64,000 bases of DNA from Nannobrachium achirus (Eukaryota > Chordata > Actinopteri > Myctophiformes > Myctophidae). Positions 36,548-47,467 of this stretch are shown here, piece by piece. Location of the stretch: positions 39,764,122 to 39,828,121 of the forward strand of contig OY997661.1 of assembly GCA_963921795.1 (NCBI GenBank). Direction: 5' to 3'. How positions within the stretch are numbered: the stretch's first letter is position 1; the number at the start of each line of letters is the position of its first letter. The translations under genes and the position numbers were made by a program. A model generated the notes under the pieces. That model was not told the DNA's origin. It worked only from the letters and a program-made list of their open reading frames with translations, and ran no database searches.

Positions 36548-36760
36548 TACGAGGCCATCAAGGCCTGCCAAAATACATTTCAGTTGACTAAATAAACTGT
36601 AGATTTAGTCGCCTAAAAACGTATGATATTTAGTCGACTAAAATTTGACTAAAACTAAAACTTTTCAGGTGACTAAATTATGACTAAAACTAAATGACAT
36701 TTTATTCAAAAGACTATGACTAAAACTACATCAAAATGTGCAGTCAAAAACAACACTGAT
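36548..36760. mobile_element. partial copy of the GACTAAAACTAAA hAT element
   Basis: Matches the ends of 39720-40248 (AAATACATTTCAGTTGACTA ... AAACAACACTG) but has no palindrome core. Confidence 0.65.
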
Positions 36761-36947
36761 GTACATTCATGCACACATACAGTACGAGGAATTTGACATG
36801 GCTGTGTACTACAGCATGTTCACACAAAAACTGCTACGTCATGAGATTATTGGTATTTCTTTACTAAATGTATCATTTCCATGAGAACCAAAGACACTAG
36901 CGTGCTCAGATTAGACACAGAGGACACTATACATTATAGATAGATAT

Positions 36948-37392
36948 AAACTCAGCACAAAAAGAAAGGAAACTTGACTTCGATTCATTATTATATCTCC
37001 CCTTTAATAATAACAATTTGTTCTTTTGGTGTTCACCTTTGTTGCTTGGTTCATTGAATGATTGCGCTCTCCAACAGTAATAAGGAAAAGAAAAAACAAC
37101 ACATATTGTCCATTTTTACACTTTGTTCATTTTAAGCTCAGTGTCAGGGAAGCCCAAAACGAGAGTAAATGCCAGCAGAAAAGTATTGCAAGCCATTTTG
37201 GCCAAATTTTGGTCGGCGCTACCCACACGTTTGGCTGTGTAGCTCATGCCTCGAATGCCTGAAGCTGTACCTTGTTGTAAAGGTGACGAATCAACGATAA
37301 AAATGATATAAAACACAATACAAATTGGTATTATTAAAGGGGAGATATAATGGACCGAAGTCAAGTTTCCATTCTTTTTGTGCTAAGTTTAT
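36948..37392. mobile_element. TA-flanked MITE with long inverted repeats
   Basis: AAACTCAGCACAAAAAGAAA at left mirrors TCTTTTTGTGCTAAGTTTA at right. About 60 bp of each end pairs, including ATATCTCCCCTTTAATAAT. TA on both sides suggests Tc1/mariner-type mobilisation. Confidence 0.78.
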
Positions 37393-37460
37393 ATTAGATA
37401 TATATTATGAAAATATCTTGTTCATATAGTCTGACCTCAACTGTAGATCGGGACACTTAC

Positions 37461-37527
37461 TCCACTAATGTGAAGAAGTCCATTAGTTCCGAGGGAGTCG
37501 CTTTATTCCAGTATGTGAACAAGGCCT
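37461..37527 (-). CDS. dock9: dock9 exon 17 of window
   Basis: 67 nt, phase 1/2, encoding EALFTYWNKATPSELMDFFT LV plus the start of Glu. Acceptor is a C-run plus CAG; donor GTAAGT. It matches ALFTYWNKASTSELMDFFT. Confidence 0.96.
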
Positions 37528-37732
37528 CTGGGGGGACAAAGAAATACACGATAATAACGTTAGGACCAAGTAACGGCCTCCTCACAAATTAATTTCATAA
37601 GCCATTGATGTCAAAAGCCTGCAAGGTTCTCTTGAGCAGGAACAGCAGATGAGCAAATTATGAGGCAAATTACAAAAGGAAATGGATAAGCTTCTCATTA
37701 ATAAAAACGCAGCCGATATCCCCGTTGTCGTC

Positions 37733-38402
37733 CCTTGGGATGGGTCTGTTATCACTGCTGTCATGCCTTGGCCAAGGCTCAGTAGTCTGACTACTAGCTC
37801 CCAGGAGCTGGTAGCTCCGTTATCACCCATGGTCTTGTCATTGCAATGCGCATGCGCTAACCCATGTTCAGAGAAATAATGTACTGGTCGTTCCCTCAGC
37901 GAGAATCGAACCCGGGCCGTTAGATTACCTACCAACCGTCGCTACTGGGTGAGCTAACCAGGCAGCTTTTCTTTTTTTTTTTTGCTTAACTTTTACCGGC
38001 AAATAACTCGGTAACGGCACGAAGCGCGGCAGTGAAAAATACTATGCATAAACCTAACCCTAACCTCAGTAAAACTATGCCTAAACCTAACCCAAACCTC
38101 CGTAAAACTATGCCTAAACCTAACCCTAAAACAAAAATGTCGGAGCGGCGCCTCCGTCTCAGTAGCGTCCTCAGTAAGAGCGCATGGCTAGAATTCCCAA
38201 CCTGGTAGTCTCGAATCCCAGCGTGAGTAGGACTTCCTTTTTTTCTCTCCTCTGAACGTGTGTTGGCGCATGCGCATTGCAATGACAAGACCAAGGCTGA
38301 TAGTGAAGTCTGGGTCTCCCAGCTCCTGGGAGCTGGTAGTCAGACCACTGAGCCTTGGCTAAGGCATGACAACGGTGATAACAGACCCATCCCAAGGGAT
38401 GA
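37733..38402. repeat. large foldback with two tRNA-like segments
   Basis: Arms: ATGGGTCTGTTATCACTGCT, GCCTTGGCCAAGGCTCAGTA, AGCTCCCAGGAGCTGG and GCAATGCGCATGCG, all mirrored at right. The middle holds a tRNA-like stretch on the minus strand (about 37885-37975, B box GGTTCGATTC) and another on plus (38165-38240). It also has tandem CTATGCCTAAACCTAACCC units (38042-38130). Confidence 0.7.
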
Positions 38403-38504
38403 TAATGATAATGCATGTATCAGGTGCAAAAGAACAGCTGAGGTGTTCCTGAGAAAGACGGATGACGTCTTTGTGCATAGAGTGAGACTGCATGGCCACC
38501 GTAC

Positions 38505-38619
38505 CCTCTGACATGCTCTTGAGGACGTGCAGGAAGCACATGAGCAGGTTCTTGATCTCGTCGCGGTCCAGCTTGTCGCAGCGCAGCAGAGTACTGCCAA
38601 GAGCTGAGGCACACTGGTT
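38505..38619 (-). CDS. dock9: dock9 exon 16 of window
   Basis: 115 nt, phase 0/1, encoding NQCASALGSTLLRCDKLDRD then EIKNLLMCFLHVLKSMSE. Human has QSSTLGNSVVRCDKLDQSEI. The final G joins AG of the next exon to give a second Glu (SMSEE for human SMSDD), which fixes the donor at GTACGG. Acceptor CATTAG. Confidence 0.96.
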
Positions 38620-38700
38620 CTAATGAACGCAGAGAACAGGGGGAGATGAAGAAGGTAGAGAGAGAGAGAGAGAGAGAGAGAGAAAGTCACAAAACGTACA

Positions 38701-39105
38701 TCCTACTAATAAAGGAGCAAACTCACGCTCTAACGCTCTAACGCTCACGCTCTAACGCTCTAACGCTCACGCTTATCTACGTTTATCTATTCACTCGCTT
38801 CAGCAACTGATCCCAAAGTTCACATGGTATTGGCCATTAGCATTATACCAACACTGACGGAGCCCGAATTTCATTTCTCCCAAATTAAAGCAGTTTTTTT
38901 AGCGTTTTCTTAACCACTTCTGTTGAACTCTGCTGTCTGTTGCCAGGGTTACGGTCCGTTCCTCCAGGCCATGGGATCTGTAGCCCCACACACACACACC
39001 CCTTTCTCTCACAGTTAGGAATGTTTCTCTCTCTCTCTCACACACTTTCACCGGGTGCGTTTGACATATTTTGGAGCACATATCTTCGAACGGGTAAGGT
39101 CTAGT
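38701..39105 (+). mobile_element. Helitron-like element with CGCTCTAA satellite
   Basis: TC after A at the start (TCCTACTAATAAAGGAGC); ends CGAACGGGTAAGGTCTAGT before T. The last about 35 bp resemble the 24.4-kb Helitron end. Tandem ACGCTCTAACGCTC units lie near the 5' end. Confidence 0.65.
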
Positions 39106-39150
39106 TTGAAAGATGAATTAAAATGCCACTGCAAAAACCGATCTTCAGAT

Positions 39151-39404
39151 ATATCGTCACTGTTGGGCAGAAACCTCGTATCTCCAAGTTTCAAATTTGT
39201 ATGTTCTTTCGCGAAGTAAAGCCCTGCATCATCGTACAAGGCCGTCACACAAAAGTAGTGAAAACAGCAGATCTACAAGCACACAACGCCGAGGCGTTGT
39301 GTGCTTGTAGATCGGCTGTTTTCACTAGTTTAAATAATTTCTAAAATGATAAATACAAAACGAACCGTTTTGGACATACAAGGTTTTCACCTGACAACGA
39401 CGAT
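39151..39404. mobile_element. MITE family A
   Basis: ATATCGTCACTGTTGGGCAG at left, TTTTCACCTGACAACGACGAT at right. Palindrome 39256-39328 with a shortened loop (CGCCGAGGCG). Confidence 0.82.
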
Positions 39405-39719
39405 TTGAAAGATGAATTAAAAAAAAAACTTCAGATATATGAAATGTCAAGTCTTTTTCTGTGAGCAGAAGAGGGCAGCAAGAGCCAAGCGGCTGTCACT
39501 CGAAGAGGGATGAAAAAAGCATTCGTTCTTTGTGACTGTAATAACATCAATGCAGGCCCCCGCCGGGTTTGAAGAAACAAGATTTGTCATTTTCAACCTC
39601 CAGAAAGTAGGCAGAGGACAGAGCACGGCACACAATTCCCTGACTTGGGACACTCTGGAGAAGAGACTGTACCATGTGTGTATTGTAAAGAGATCTGCAA
39701 ACCACAGTATGCATGACAG

Positions 39720-40248
39720 CAGTGTTTGTTTGTTTTTGACAGCAAATGTTGATTTAGTTTTAGTCTTTAGTCTTTTGAATAAAATGTAATTTCGTTTTAG
39801 TCATGATTTAGTCACCTGAAACGTTTTAGTTTTAGTCTAATTTTAGTCGACTAAATATCATAAGATTTTAGGCGACTAAATCTACAGTTGATTTCGTCAA
39901 CTAAAATGTATTTTGGCAGGCCTTGATGGCATCGTAATGACTGATTTTACACTTGGTTGTGTGCTGAAAATAGCCGATCTACAAGCTCACAAGCTGCGAC
40001 GCGTTGTGAGCTTGTAGATCTGCTATTTTCAGCCCGCAACACCTGAGACCAACCAAACATAAAATGACTCTCTTCTCCACTAGTCCCTCCCTAACGTTTT
40101 AGTCTAGTTTTTATTTTGTTGACGAAATTGACAATTTAGTGTTAGTTTTAGTCATTACAGCTTAGTTTTTAATTTAGTTTTCATCAGTGAAAAAAACGCA
40201 GTCGACAAACATGTGTCGTCATAGTTTTAGTCGGCAAAATCAACACTG
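39720..40248. mobile_element. hAT MITE with palindrome core and exact 8-bp TSD
   Basis: Ends CAGTGTTTGTTTGTTTTTGA and TCGGCAAAATCAACACTG; target duplication CATGACAG at 39712-39719 and 40249-40256. Palindrome 39966-40034 (CTGAAAATAGCCGATCTAC). Confidence 0.92.
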
Positions 40249-40784
40249 CATGACAGAAAGAAACATAACTTGTGATCAAACGAAAAAGAAAAAAAAGCGA
40301 CTCAAATTCAGTGGTCTCCACTGAAGCGAACCTAGACAAAGCAGTCATGGTGAGTCAATCTCAGTCAACGTTTAAAACGTATTTTCCAATGTGGCCTGTA
40401 AGTTATTGCAGGCTGAAACCATCAACTAAAAAATGTTTTTGTTGTCGTTTCACCAAGTCTTGAAGTTAAAATGGCGCTGTCACACATGTAATCTTCTATT
40501 CGCAGCGTTATCCATTTATCTTACATGAATACAGACCATTTTCCTATTACTGGCTCAATTTGTCTTGTGTACCGGAAGATCTCCGCAAGACGATTTTCAT
40601 ACCGTTCTGAAATGAATGGAATCCGTTGGCTTCCTGGTAAATCAATCAGACCACAGTATGTTTTGGAAAATGTTTGCCAGCAATGTCAAGCATACCGTTA
40701 GTCATACTTAACCAGGGGCTACACATACCAGACCACCGTTATAGGTACTTTAAATATAACTATAATTTAACACTATCAACAGCA

Positions 40785-40882
40785 TATGGTACCAATAATA
40801 TTTGAAGCACAGAGAGTCCAGTTAGGATTCTTTTAAATAATCCTAACTGCACTCTCTGTGCTTCAAATAGTATTGGTACCTT
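40785..40882. repeat. palindrome at L1 5' junction
   Basis: GGTACCAATAATATTTGAAG and CACAGAGAGTCCAGTTAGGA at left mirror TCCTAACTGCACTCTCTGTG and CTTCAAATAGTATTGGTACC at right, with a 12-15 bp loop. Confidence 0.85.
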
Positions 40883-41378
40883 CTACCATATGGTTTGGGA
40901 AAGTTCAAATGTTTTATCATTCTGGAATATGGTTGCTGGCAAACTTTCAGTAATTTTAGATCTAATATTACACCTTCTACAGCTTTATTTTAGCTAAATG
41001 ATGACTCACAATTGCACACGCAAACGCATCGTCTTTGCTGGATTGACGGCGTCTAAGAAAGATGGTTGCTACACAGTGGAAACCTCCTCATACTCTAACA
41101 TTTCGTCAGTGGGCGCTAACCTTTTTAGATATAGTTTATCTCGAGCAGTCAACGGCGAGATTACATGGGGCACAGGTTTGCACTATAATTACAATGTTGG
41201 TCCGGGGAAAGAGGGTTGGGTGGGTTTACGTTTGTTTTTCTTCCTTTGTATACATACTTTGTTGTTTTTTGAGTTTTGTATGTATGTTGTTGTATTTTGT
41301 TGTTACATTTTTATAATGATACATGTCTATCCTTCATAATTGATTCTGGATTCCATGAAAAAAAAAAAAAAAAAAAAC
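40855..41378 (+). pseudogene. L1-type LINE 3' end (5'-truncated, poly-A)
   Basis: Frames with stops and shifts read FWNMVAGKLSVILDLI, RKRIVFAGLTASKK and TQWKPPHTLTFRQWALTFLD IVYLEQSTARL. These match the C-terminus of fish L1 ORF2 as I recall it. An A20-type tail (41359-41377) closes it. Confidence 0.8.
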
Positions 41379-41469
41379 GATAACAAAAAACACTGTCAAC
41401 AGCAGTTTGCTGAACTCTTTACAATTCCCAACAAGTTATGGTGGCGGTGGGGGGGTTCAAACAGAATAC

Positions 41470-41718
41470 TTGGATGGGGACATCTTCCAGGTTATTTGCC
41501 CCCGCTTCGAGGGGCTTCTGCTCGGCAGCGGCTGCCTCCTCCGTGGGGGTCTCGCTCTCGCTCTCCGGGTGCAGGGTGGGCAGTGGGTGGGTGGAGAGGA
41601 GCGAGAAGTCCATGGTGAAGCGCTTGGCGGCGCGGCGCAGAGGCAGAGAACGCCCCGGCGGCTCCGCGGGGAGAATGGGCACATTGACCGAGTGCCTCCG
41701 GGCGAACCTCTCCCTCTG
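41470..41718 (-). CDS. dock9: probable dock9 cassette exon (83 codons)
   Basis: An open 249-nt stretch bounded by acceptor GGCTTGCAG and donor GTATTC, phase 0/0. It encodes QRERFARRHSVNVPILPAEP, then GRSLPLRRAAKRFTMDFSLL and an acidic tail rich in E, T and A (SESETPTEEAAAAEQKPLEA). It is GC-rich compared with the surrounding intron. The flanking exons join in frame with or without it; human DOCK9 as I remember it runs directly from NSLDK to HQQSSTLGN. It is therefore best read as an alternatively used or lineage-restricted exon in the disordered linker. A basic, Ser/Arg-containing motif (RRHS, KRFT) could be a phosphorylation site (inference). A spurious ORF is possible, because both splice signals are only moderate. 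Confidence 0.55.
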
Positions 41719-41900
41719 CTGCAAGCCACGGGACGGTTCGAGACCAAGGAGGGGTTAGGAGGAGGACACAGGAGTGACGAGGAGCACAGGGATGCTGACA
41801 GAACCCTCGCTAAAAACCCCAGGACAAAAATTCACTCGACCTAGACAATTTGCCCTCTACTCCTGGCCCCCAAACTGTGGAATAAACTCCCTGTCACACT

Positions 41901-42668
41901 TAGAACTACAGACTCACTCCCTAGCTTCCATTAGAACTACAGACTCACTCCCTAGCTTCCATTAGAACTACATACTCACTCCCTAGCTTCCATTAGAACT
42001 ACATACTCACTCCCTAGCTTCCATTAGAACTACATACTCACTCCCTAGCTTCCATTAGAACTACATACTCACTCCCTAGCTTCCATTAGAACTACAGACT
42101 CACTCCCTAGCTTCCATTAGAACTACAGACTCACTCCCTAGCTTCCATTAGAACTACATACTCACTCCCTAGCTTCCATTAGAACTACAGACTCACTCCC
42201 TAGCTTCCATTAGAACTACAGACTCACTCCCTAGCTTCCATTAGAACTACAGACTCACTCCCTAGCTTCCATTAGAACTACAGACTCACTCCCTAGCTTC
42301 CATTAGAACTACAGACTCACTCCCTAGCTTCCATTAGAACTACAGACTCACTCCCTAGCTTCCATTAGAACTACAGACTCACTCCCTAGCTTCCATTAGA
42401 ACTACAGACTCACTCCCTAGCTTCCATTAGAACTACAGACTCACTCCCTAGCTTCCATTAGAACTACAGACTCACTCCCTAGCTTCCATTAGAACTACAG
42501 ACTCACTCCCTAGCTTCCATTAGAACTACAGACTCACTCCCTAGCTTCCATTAGAACTACAGACTCACTCCCTAGCTTCCATTAGAACTACAGACTCACT
42601 CCCTAGCTTCCATTAGAACTACAGACTCACTCCCTAGCTTCCATTAGAACTACAGACTCACTCCCTAG
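41901..42668. repeat. 31-bp minisatellite, left block (about 25 units)
   Basis: The unit is TAGAACTACAGACTCACTCC followed by CTAGCTTCCAT. The commonest variant swaps CAGACTC for CATACTC, clustered in units 3-9. Confidence 0.97.
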
Positions 42669-44017
42669 GTTCAGGTTCGGTTTATTAGTCAAATGCGTAT
42701 CCATACAAGTACAGACAAACAATGAAATGCTTGTGCCAAGAGCACTCTCAGCCTTATTGCACACAAAACAATACGACAACAACAGGTCACCCAGGACAAC
42801 CCAAAAAACAACAAAACAACCATACAGTGTGACAGTGTACAGTTTAAAAACTGCGTATATTGCACATGACTACCTACGTCTCGCTTCCATCTCTTCGTTA
42901 AGCAACCTGATTGCTTGAGCATAAAAACTATTACTGAAACGGGTGGTGTGAGATTTGATGCTCTGGTAACGTTTTTTTGATGGGAGGAGATAGAACAGGG
43001 AATGGGCGGGATGACAGCTGTCCTTTAAGATGTTCTCTGTCTTTTTCTTACAGCGTGTGTTATAGATTGTGTGTAGCTGTGGTAATTCTGTGCCAATGAT
43101 TTTGGCAGCTCTCTTCACAATTCTCTGTAACTGTTTACTGTCTTGAGCAGTCACGTTACCAAACCACACTGTTATGCATCCTGTCAATACACTTTCTATG
43201 GTACAGCGATAGAAATTAACAAGAGCCTTGGTGCTTAGGCCAAATCTCCTGAGGCGCCGCAGAAAGTACAATCGCTGCTGCGCTTTCTTAAGGATACCTT
43301 CGCTGTTTTGAGACCATGTGAGTGAGTTTGTTATGTGAACACCCAGGAATTTGAAACTGTCCACTATGTCTACAGGTGAACCATTTATGGTTACGGGACT
43401 GTGATTGACTTCAGATTTCCTAAAGTCAACGATGATCTCTTTTGTTTTACTAACATTTAGAGAGAGATTGTTATTCTGGCACCATAGGGTTAGCTCTTCA
43501 ATTTCCCTCCTATAGGCCCTCTCATCATCGTTGGATATTAGTCCTATAACCGTGGTGTCATCTGCAAATTTGAGAATGGAATTATTGCCACACCTGGCAA
43601 CACAGTCATAGGTGAACAGACTATACAACAAGGGACTGAGGCAACAGCCCTGGGGCGCTCCAGTCCTGGTCAATATCTTAGATGAATGCTTGTTCCCTAT
43701 TCGTACAGATTGTGGCCTGCCTGTCAAAAAGTCAAACAGCCAGTTGCAGATACTACTGCCCAGACCAAGACCCCTGAGTTTCAACACAAGCTTAGATGGT
43801 ACAATCGTGTTAAAGGCAGAGCTATAATCTATGAAGAGTAGTCTGACATAAGAGTTCTTATTCTCCAGATGTTTCAAGGCAATGTGTAGTGCGAGAGAAA
43901 TAGCATCATCGACTGATCTATTAGCACAGTATGCAAACTGTAATGGATCAGTATTGGCAGGGATAATGTGCGTTATATGTGATATAACCATTTTTTCCAG
44001 ACACTTCATAAGAACAG
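42669..44017 (-). mobile_element. 5'-truncated L2-like LINE inserted in the minisatellite
   Basis: Carries a reverse-transcriptase ORF and a 3' UTR ending TTTGACTAATAAACCGAACC TGAAC (read on minus), a typical L2-style tail without poly-A. The minisatellite resumes in exact register on the other side (CCCTAG then CTTCC). The target duplication is therefore 2 bp at most. Confidence 0.88.
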
Positions 44018-44024
44018 CTTCCAT
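42870..44024 (-). CDS. LINE reverse-transcriptase ORF fragment (384 codons)
   Basis: An uninterrupted frame covering the reverse-transcriptase palm and C-terminal part of an L2/CR1-like non-LTR retrotransposon. Motif A is FIDYSSAFN (about residues 64-72), then [13 protein letters not shown] (about 122-134), the catalytic FADD (about 153-156) and FKFLGVHI. The C-terminus has [20 protein letters not shown] and [17 protein letters not shown]. The endonuclease domain and N-terminal ORF are missing through 5' truncation. The start Met is only the first ATG after the junction. The intact frame suggests a recent insertion, but the copy cannot move by itself. Confidence 0.9.
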   Translation of the reverse strand: MEAVLMKCLEKMVISHITHIIPANTDPLQFAYCANRSVDDAISLALHIALKHLENKNSYVRLLFIDYSSAFNTIVPSKLVLKLRGLGLGSSICNWLFDFLTGRPQSVRIGNKHSSKILTRTGAPQGCCLSPLLYSLFTYDCVARCGNNSILKFADDTTVIGLISNDDERAYRREIEELTLWCQNNNLSLNVSKTKEIIVDFRKSEVNHSPVTINGSPVDIVDSFKFLGVHITNSLTWSQNSEGILKKAQQRLYFLRRLRRFGLSTKALVNFYRCTIESVLTGCITVWFGNVTAQDSKQLQRIVKRAAKIIGTELPQLHTIYNTRCKKKTENILKDSCHPAHSLFYLLPSKKRYQSIKSHTTRFSNSFYAQAIRLLNEEMEARRR

Positions 44025-44303
44025 TAGAACTACAGACTCACTCCCTAGCTTCCATTAGAACTACAGACTCACTCCCTAGCTTCCATTAGAACTACAGACT
44101 CACTCCCTAGCTTCCATTAGAACTACAGACTCACTCCCTAGCTTCCATTAGAACTACAGACTCACTCCCTAGCTTCCATTAGAACTACAGACTCACTCCC
44201 TAGCTTCCATTAGAACTACAGACTCACTCCCTAGCTTCCATTAGAACTACAGACTCACTCCCTAGCTTCCATTAGAACTACAGACTCACTCCCTAGCTTC
44301 CGC
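44018..44303. repeat. 31-bp minisatellite, right block (about 9 units)
   Basis: Same unit as 41901-42668, all of the CAGACTC variant, ending where the ORF relic continues as CTTCCGCCGTGGACTGAAGA. Confidence 0.97.
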
Positions 44304-44689
44304 CGTGGACTGAAGACTCACCTCTTCAGACTCCACTTAAACCCATACAGGGCCGTAACGCGTCTAATCAGCGCTCTATGCGAGCTCTCTCGAATGCTCC
44401 TCTCTCCACTCGCGCGCACGTTTTTTGCGGGTTTTGGCGTGATTTTAGTCGGTTTTGGGCCAGTTTCGTCGCAACAACTGGCCAATAAAAAAAAGATACC
44501 AGTTGCTTAAGTTCTGAATTTGTCGTCTCATATCTTTCCACAAAATATTAGAAAACGCTCAATAACAGGCTTGATAAAAGCCCGGTCAATAAGCAGGATC
44601 GATAAGGTGCTCATTATCAATTACAAATTAATGAGCTCCGTCCCTAGTCACAAATCCATTCATTTATCCTCTCACACGCACACACGCAC

Positions 44690-44709
44690 AGGCACAGGCA
44701 CAGGCACAG

Positions 44710-44798
<89 letters not shown>

Positions 44799-44862
44799 CA
44801 AACACACACACGCACAAAGACACACGCGCACAAAGACACACACACACACACACACACACACA
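44690..44862. repeat. (CAGGCA)n/(CA)n microsatellite
   Basis: CAGGCA hexamers, then about 80 bp CA, then CA interrupted by CACAAAGACA. Confidence 0.96.
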
Positions 44863-44912
44863 GATAGGCATTTTAGATAGACTTTTGAGGTGTTTGCGTC
44901 CATCTACTGTAC

Positions 44913-45043
44913 CTTCTCCAGGGAGTTGGTCTTGTCGCTGCTCTTCTCCAGCAGGCTGTTTCCAGAGTCGGTGGAGACGAGGGAGCCTCTGGAGTCGGCG
45001 TGGTGGACGGCGCTCATGTTGGGCGTGGACGTGTGAGGGGAGG
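44913..45043 (-). CDS. dock9: dock9 exon 14 of window: Ser-rich linker
   Basis: 131 nt, phase 1/0, encoding ASPHTSTPNMSAVHHADSRG, then SLVSTDSGNSLLEKSSDKTN SLEK. Human DOCK9 has IASPYTSTPNINSVRNADSRG here, which is the clearest DOCK9-specific match in the window. Acceptor CACCCAG, donor GTACAG. Confidence 0.97.
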
Positions 45044-45084
45044 CTGGGTGAACACAGAGAACACAAACAAAAAGTCACCTTAAC

Positions 45085-45690
45085 CCATTTTAGGCCTAGA
45101 ATTATTGAATGCTTTAACCAGTGAAAAATAGCAGATATACAAGCTCACAGCGCGGCACCGAGTGCCGCGCTGCGAGCTTGTAGATCTGCTATTTTTGAAA
45201 AAGTCATGAAAATGTGTGTAAATCTTTGACTATATGTATTTTCAAAGAGAACGTTTGTAACTCAAATTTTGCTTCTGGGTGGTCCCTGGAACTAGATATT
45301 TTGAAATGGGGGTCCGTTGCCAAATAAATATAATTTTGGGGGTCCTTCACATGAAAAGGTTTGAGCACCACTGACATAGTAGTCTCTCAAGAACAGACTA
45401 ACTGAGCTCCAGTGAAGTGAAAAGGACCTTTTCTTTGACCATGGCTGGCCAGATTGCTGACATAGAAACATAGGTTTTTTCCAAAAATCTTAGAAGGATT
45501 CAAAAGACACTTATAGAATCGGGTCAAAATTCTAATTTTCACGATTTTTCAAAAATAGCAGATCTACAAGCTCGCAGCGCGGCACTCTGTGCCGCGCTGT
45601 GAGCTTGTATATCTGCTATTTTTTTATATTTAAAGCATAAAATATTGCATCATAATGTGTTCAGGCCTAAATGGGTTAAATATGAGTGGT
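45085..45690. mobile_element. MITE family B with two palindromes
   Basis: Palindromes at 45118-45200 and 45545-45628, both with the GCAGCGCGGCACYSNGTGCC core. Between them GGTCCCTGGAACTAGATATT and CCTTCACATGAAAAGGTTTG. Flanked by TTAACCCATTTTAGGCCTAG and its complement GGCCTAAATGGGTTAA, so the outer ends are inverted. Confidence 0.78.
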
Positions 45691-46128
45691 TCTCAAACCT
45701 TTTCAAGTCAAAGGACCCCAAATTAAGGACTTTGCACAGAGGCCCGTTTGCGTTTTTTCCGTTTGCCGCATGATTAAAACGCATTGTATTTGGTGTGCAA
45801 GGCTGTGCGGAATCCACACTGCGGATCCGAAAAGGAGCCATAAATGGAGTCAATGAGTTTTTACCACATGCGAAAAGACGCACAAATCGAACTGTGTTCG
45901 ATCGGGGGAAAAACGCACTGCCGCAGCCACTTGCGGAATGGCAAATTCGGAGCAGGTGTGCATGCGGTCATAGAGAATCATTGGTTTCTTTTAAAAAAAT
46001 GAAATCGTCCGTTTTTTTCCATGCGAAAAATCGCGCCTGTCTGCAAAGCCCTTTAATATACATTGTCTGAAAAGAGTTTGTGCCAGGGTCCAAGGAGAAG
46101 ATTTGTGTTTACATTTTTTACAAAATAT

Positions 46129-46175
46129 CAGAAATAGCAGATCTACAAGTTCACTGTGAGCTTGTAGATCGTCAG
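46129..46175. repeat. short solitary palindrome core
   Basis: GCAGATCTACAAGTTCACTG / TGAGCTTGTAGATC, loop almost gone, inside a region with hAT-like GACCCC ends. Confidence 0.65.
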
Positions 46176-46311
46176 ATCAAAAAAAGCCTCCTCTACTCTA
46201 GCTATTTTTCTATGCCAGTATATTTATGCTCCTTTTTTGTACTCTTTTACTTTAATGTGAGGACACTCACATTCTTAGCGAAAGGTCATCTTAATGGAAG
46301 GTGGGTTTTAC

Positions 46312-46420
46312 CTGTTCCAGAGATGACCCCAAACACGTCCTTGTGGAGAGCGTTTTCAACGCAGCTTGGCTTCTGAGGCGTTGCCATGGAGTTGGGCACC
46401 AGAGAGTCTTCTCTAGAGTT
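46312..46420 (-). CDS. dock9: dock9 exon 13 of window
   Basis: 109 nt, phase 0/1, encoding NSREDSLVPNSMATPQKPSC then VENALHKDVFGVISGT. It corresponds to the TPQKGSTLDNSLHKDLLGAI region of DOCK9 and is a low-complexity, probably disordered linker. Acceptor TTACTAG, donor GTAAAA. Confidence 0.94.
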
Positions 46421-46576
46421 CTAGTAACACAAAGCACAAGAGACAGCAGGCAAGCTCATGAGCTGGCCATTCACCCTGTCAACATTCAAATGAAGCAATA
46501 AGCACAACCTGGTATTTTATACGTGGTGAGACACGAGGCGCAGCCGAGTGTCTCCAACCCTCTCAGCCGGTGTAAA

Positions 46577-47100
46577 ATACAGGTAAGGAAGTAAGGAAGG
46601 CACTCGTTTGGAGGGCCCTGAACGGCATGAACAGTGTATGGAACTCTAGCCTCCCCCGCCAAATCAAACTTAGCTTCTTCTTTGCAACAGTGGAGTCTGT
46701 TCTCCTCTATGGCAGTGAATGCTGGACCCTGAAGCCAACCCTGCAGAAGTCTCTAAATGGGTGCTACACTAGAATGTTGCGTGCAGTACTCAACATCAAC
46801 AGGAGTGCACATGTTACCAACAGGAGCCTGTATGAGGGAATACCAAGGGTAAGCGAGAAAATTGCCACCAGAAGAATGAGACTAGCAGGACACTGCCAAA
46901 GACACCAGGAGCTTCCAGCCAGCAAATTGGTACTGTGGGAGCCAACACATGGGCACCGGTCGCGAGGACGTCCCACAAAAACATACGTGGACGTACTCAA
47001 GGAAGACATAGGGACACAGAACACCAATGAGCTGGCCAGATGTATGGAGAACCGAGATGACTGGAAACAACGATGGAGGGCTCGTCTGAGGACGACCTAG
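46577..47100 (+). pseudogene. non-LTR retrotransposon RT C-terminal remnant
   Basis: One open frame: VRKALVWRALNGMNSVWNSS, then ESVLLYGSECWTL, GCYTRMLRAVLNINRS, RRMRLAGHCQRHQELPASKL VLWEPTHG, RGRPTKTYVDVLKEDIG and a stop. This RRGH/RGRPxxTYVDVL pattern is common in a LINE clade distinct from the L2-like copy at 42.7 kb. It is 5' truncated with no catalytic motif. AGCAATAAGC-type words outside both ends are inverted. Confidence 0.82.
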
Positions 47101-47467
47101 ATAACCACAAGCCTCGTGTGGCTTATTGCTTTTCTAAAACGGTTACAATATGGCAACATGAAAAATCATTGACATGTACCAATTAAAACTGTTCTATTTC
47201 ACTAATAATCCACTACAAGGTCTGCAAGAAAGTTCCCAGCTACTAGAAGGTATAGTTTCCAGCTTTTTTTGCCAACACAGGTGCAGATAATTGGTGCACT
47301 GTGGAACACTGTGTGGGTTATAGTCTCATATACCACACAAATGAAGGGAAACCAGCCAATCAGAATCAAGGAATGGAACTAGCCGTTTTAGAATACAGGA
47401 GAACCCACATCCAATAAACACCAGGCTGGATGCTATTCGGCATTCAGCCACTAGGTGTCAGGCTTAC

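Larger units (their letters stand above)
41840..44335 (+). pseudogene. LINE ORF C-terminal relic expanded into a minisatellite
   Basis: The left part holds LWN-like sequence (WPPNCGINSLSH, frame-shifted from a typical PKLWNKLP). Then come [10 protein letters not shown] units, and at the right FRRGLKTHLFRLHLNPYRA (44298-44355). Together this is the C-terminus of a non-LTR reverse-transcriptase ORF whose middle was amplified as a 31-bp unit, so frame is lost. An L2-like LINE on the other strand now splits it. Confidence 0.72.

Noticed and set aside
41407..41844. 145-codon plus-strand ORF
   Set aside because: Opposite strand of the probable cassette exon; no homology in this frame.
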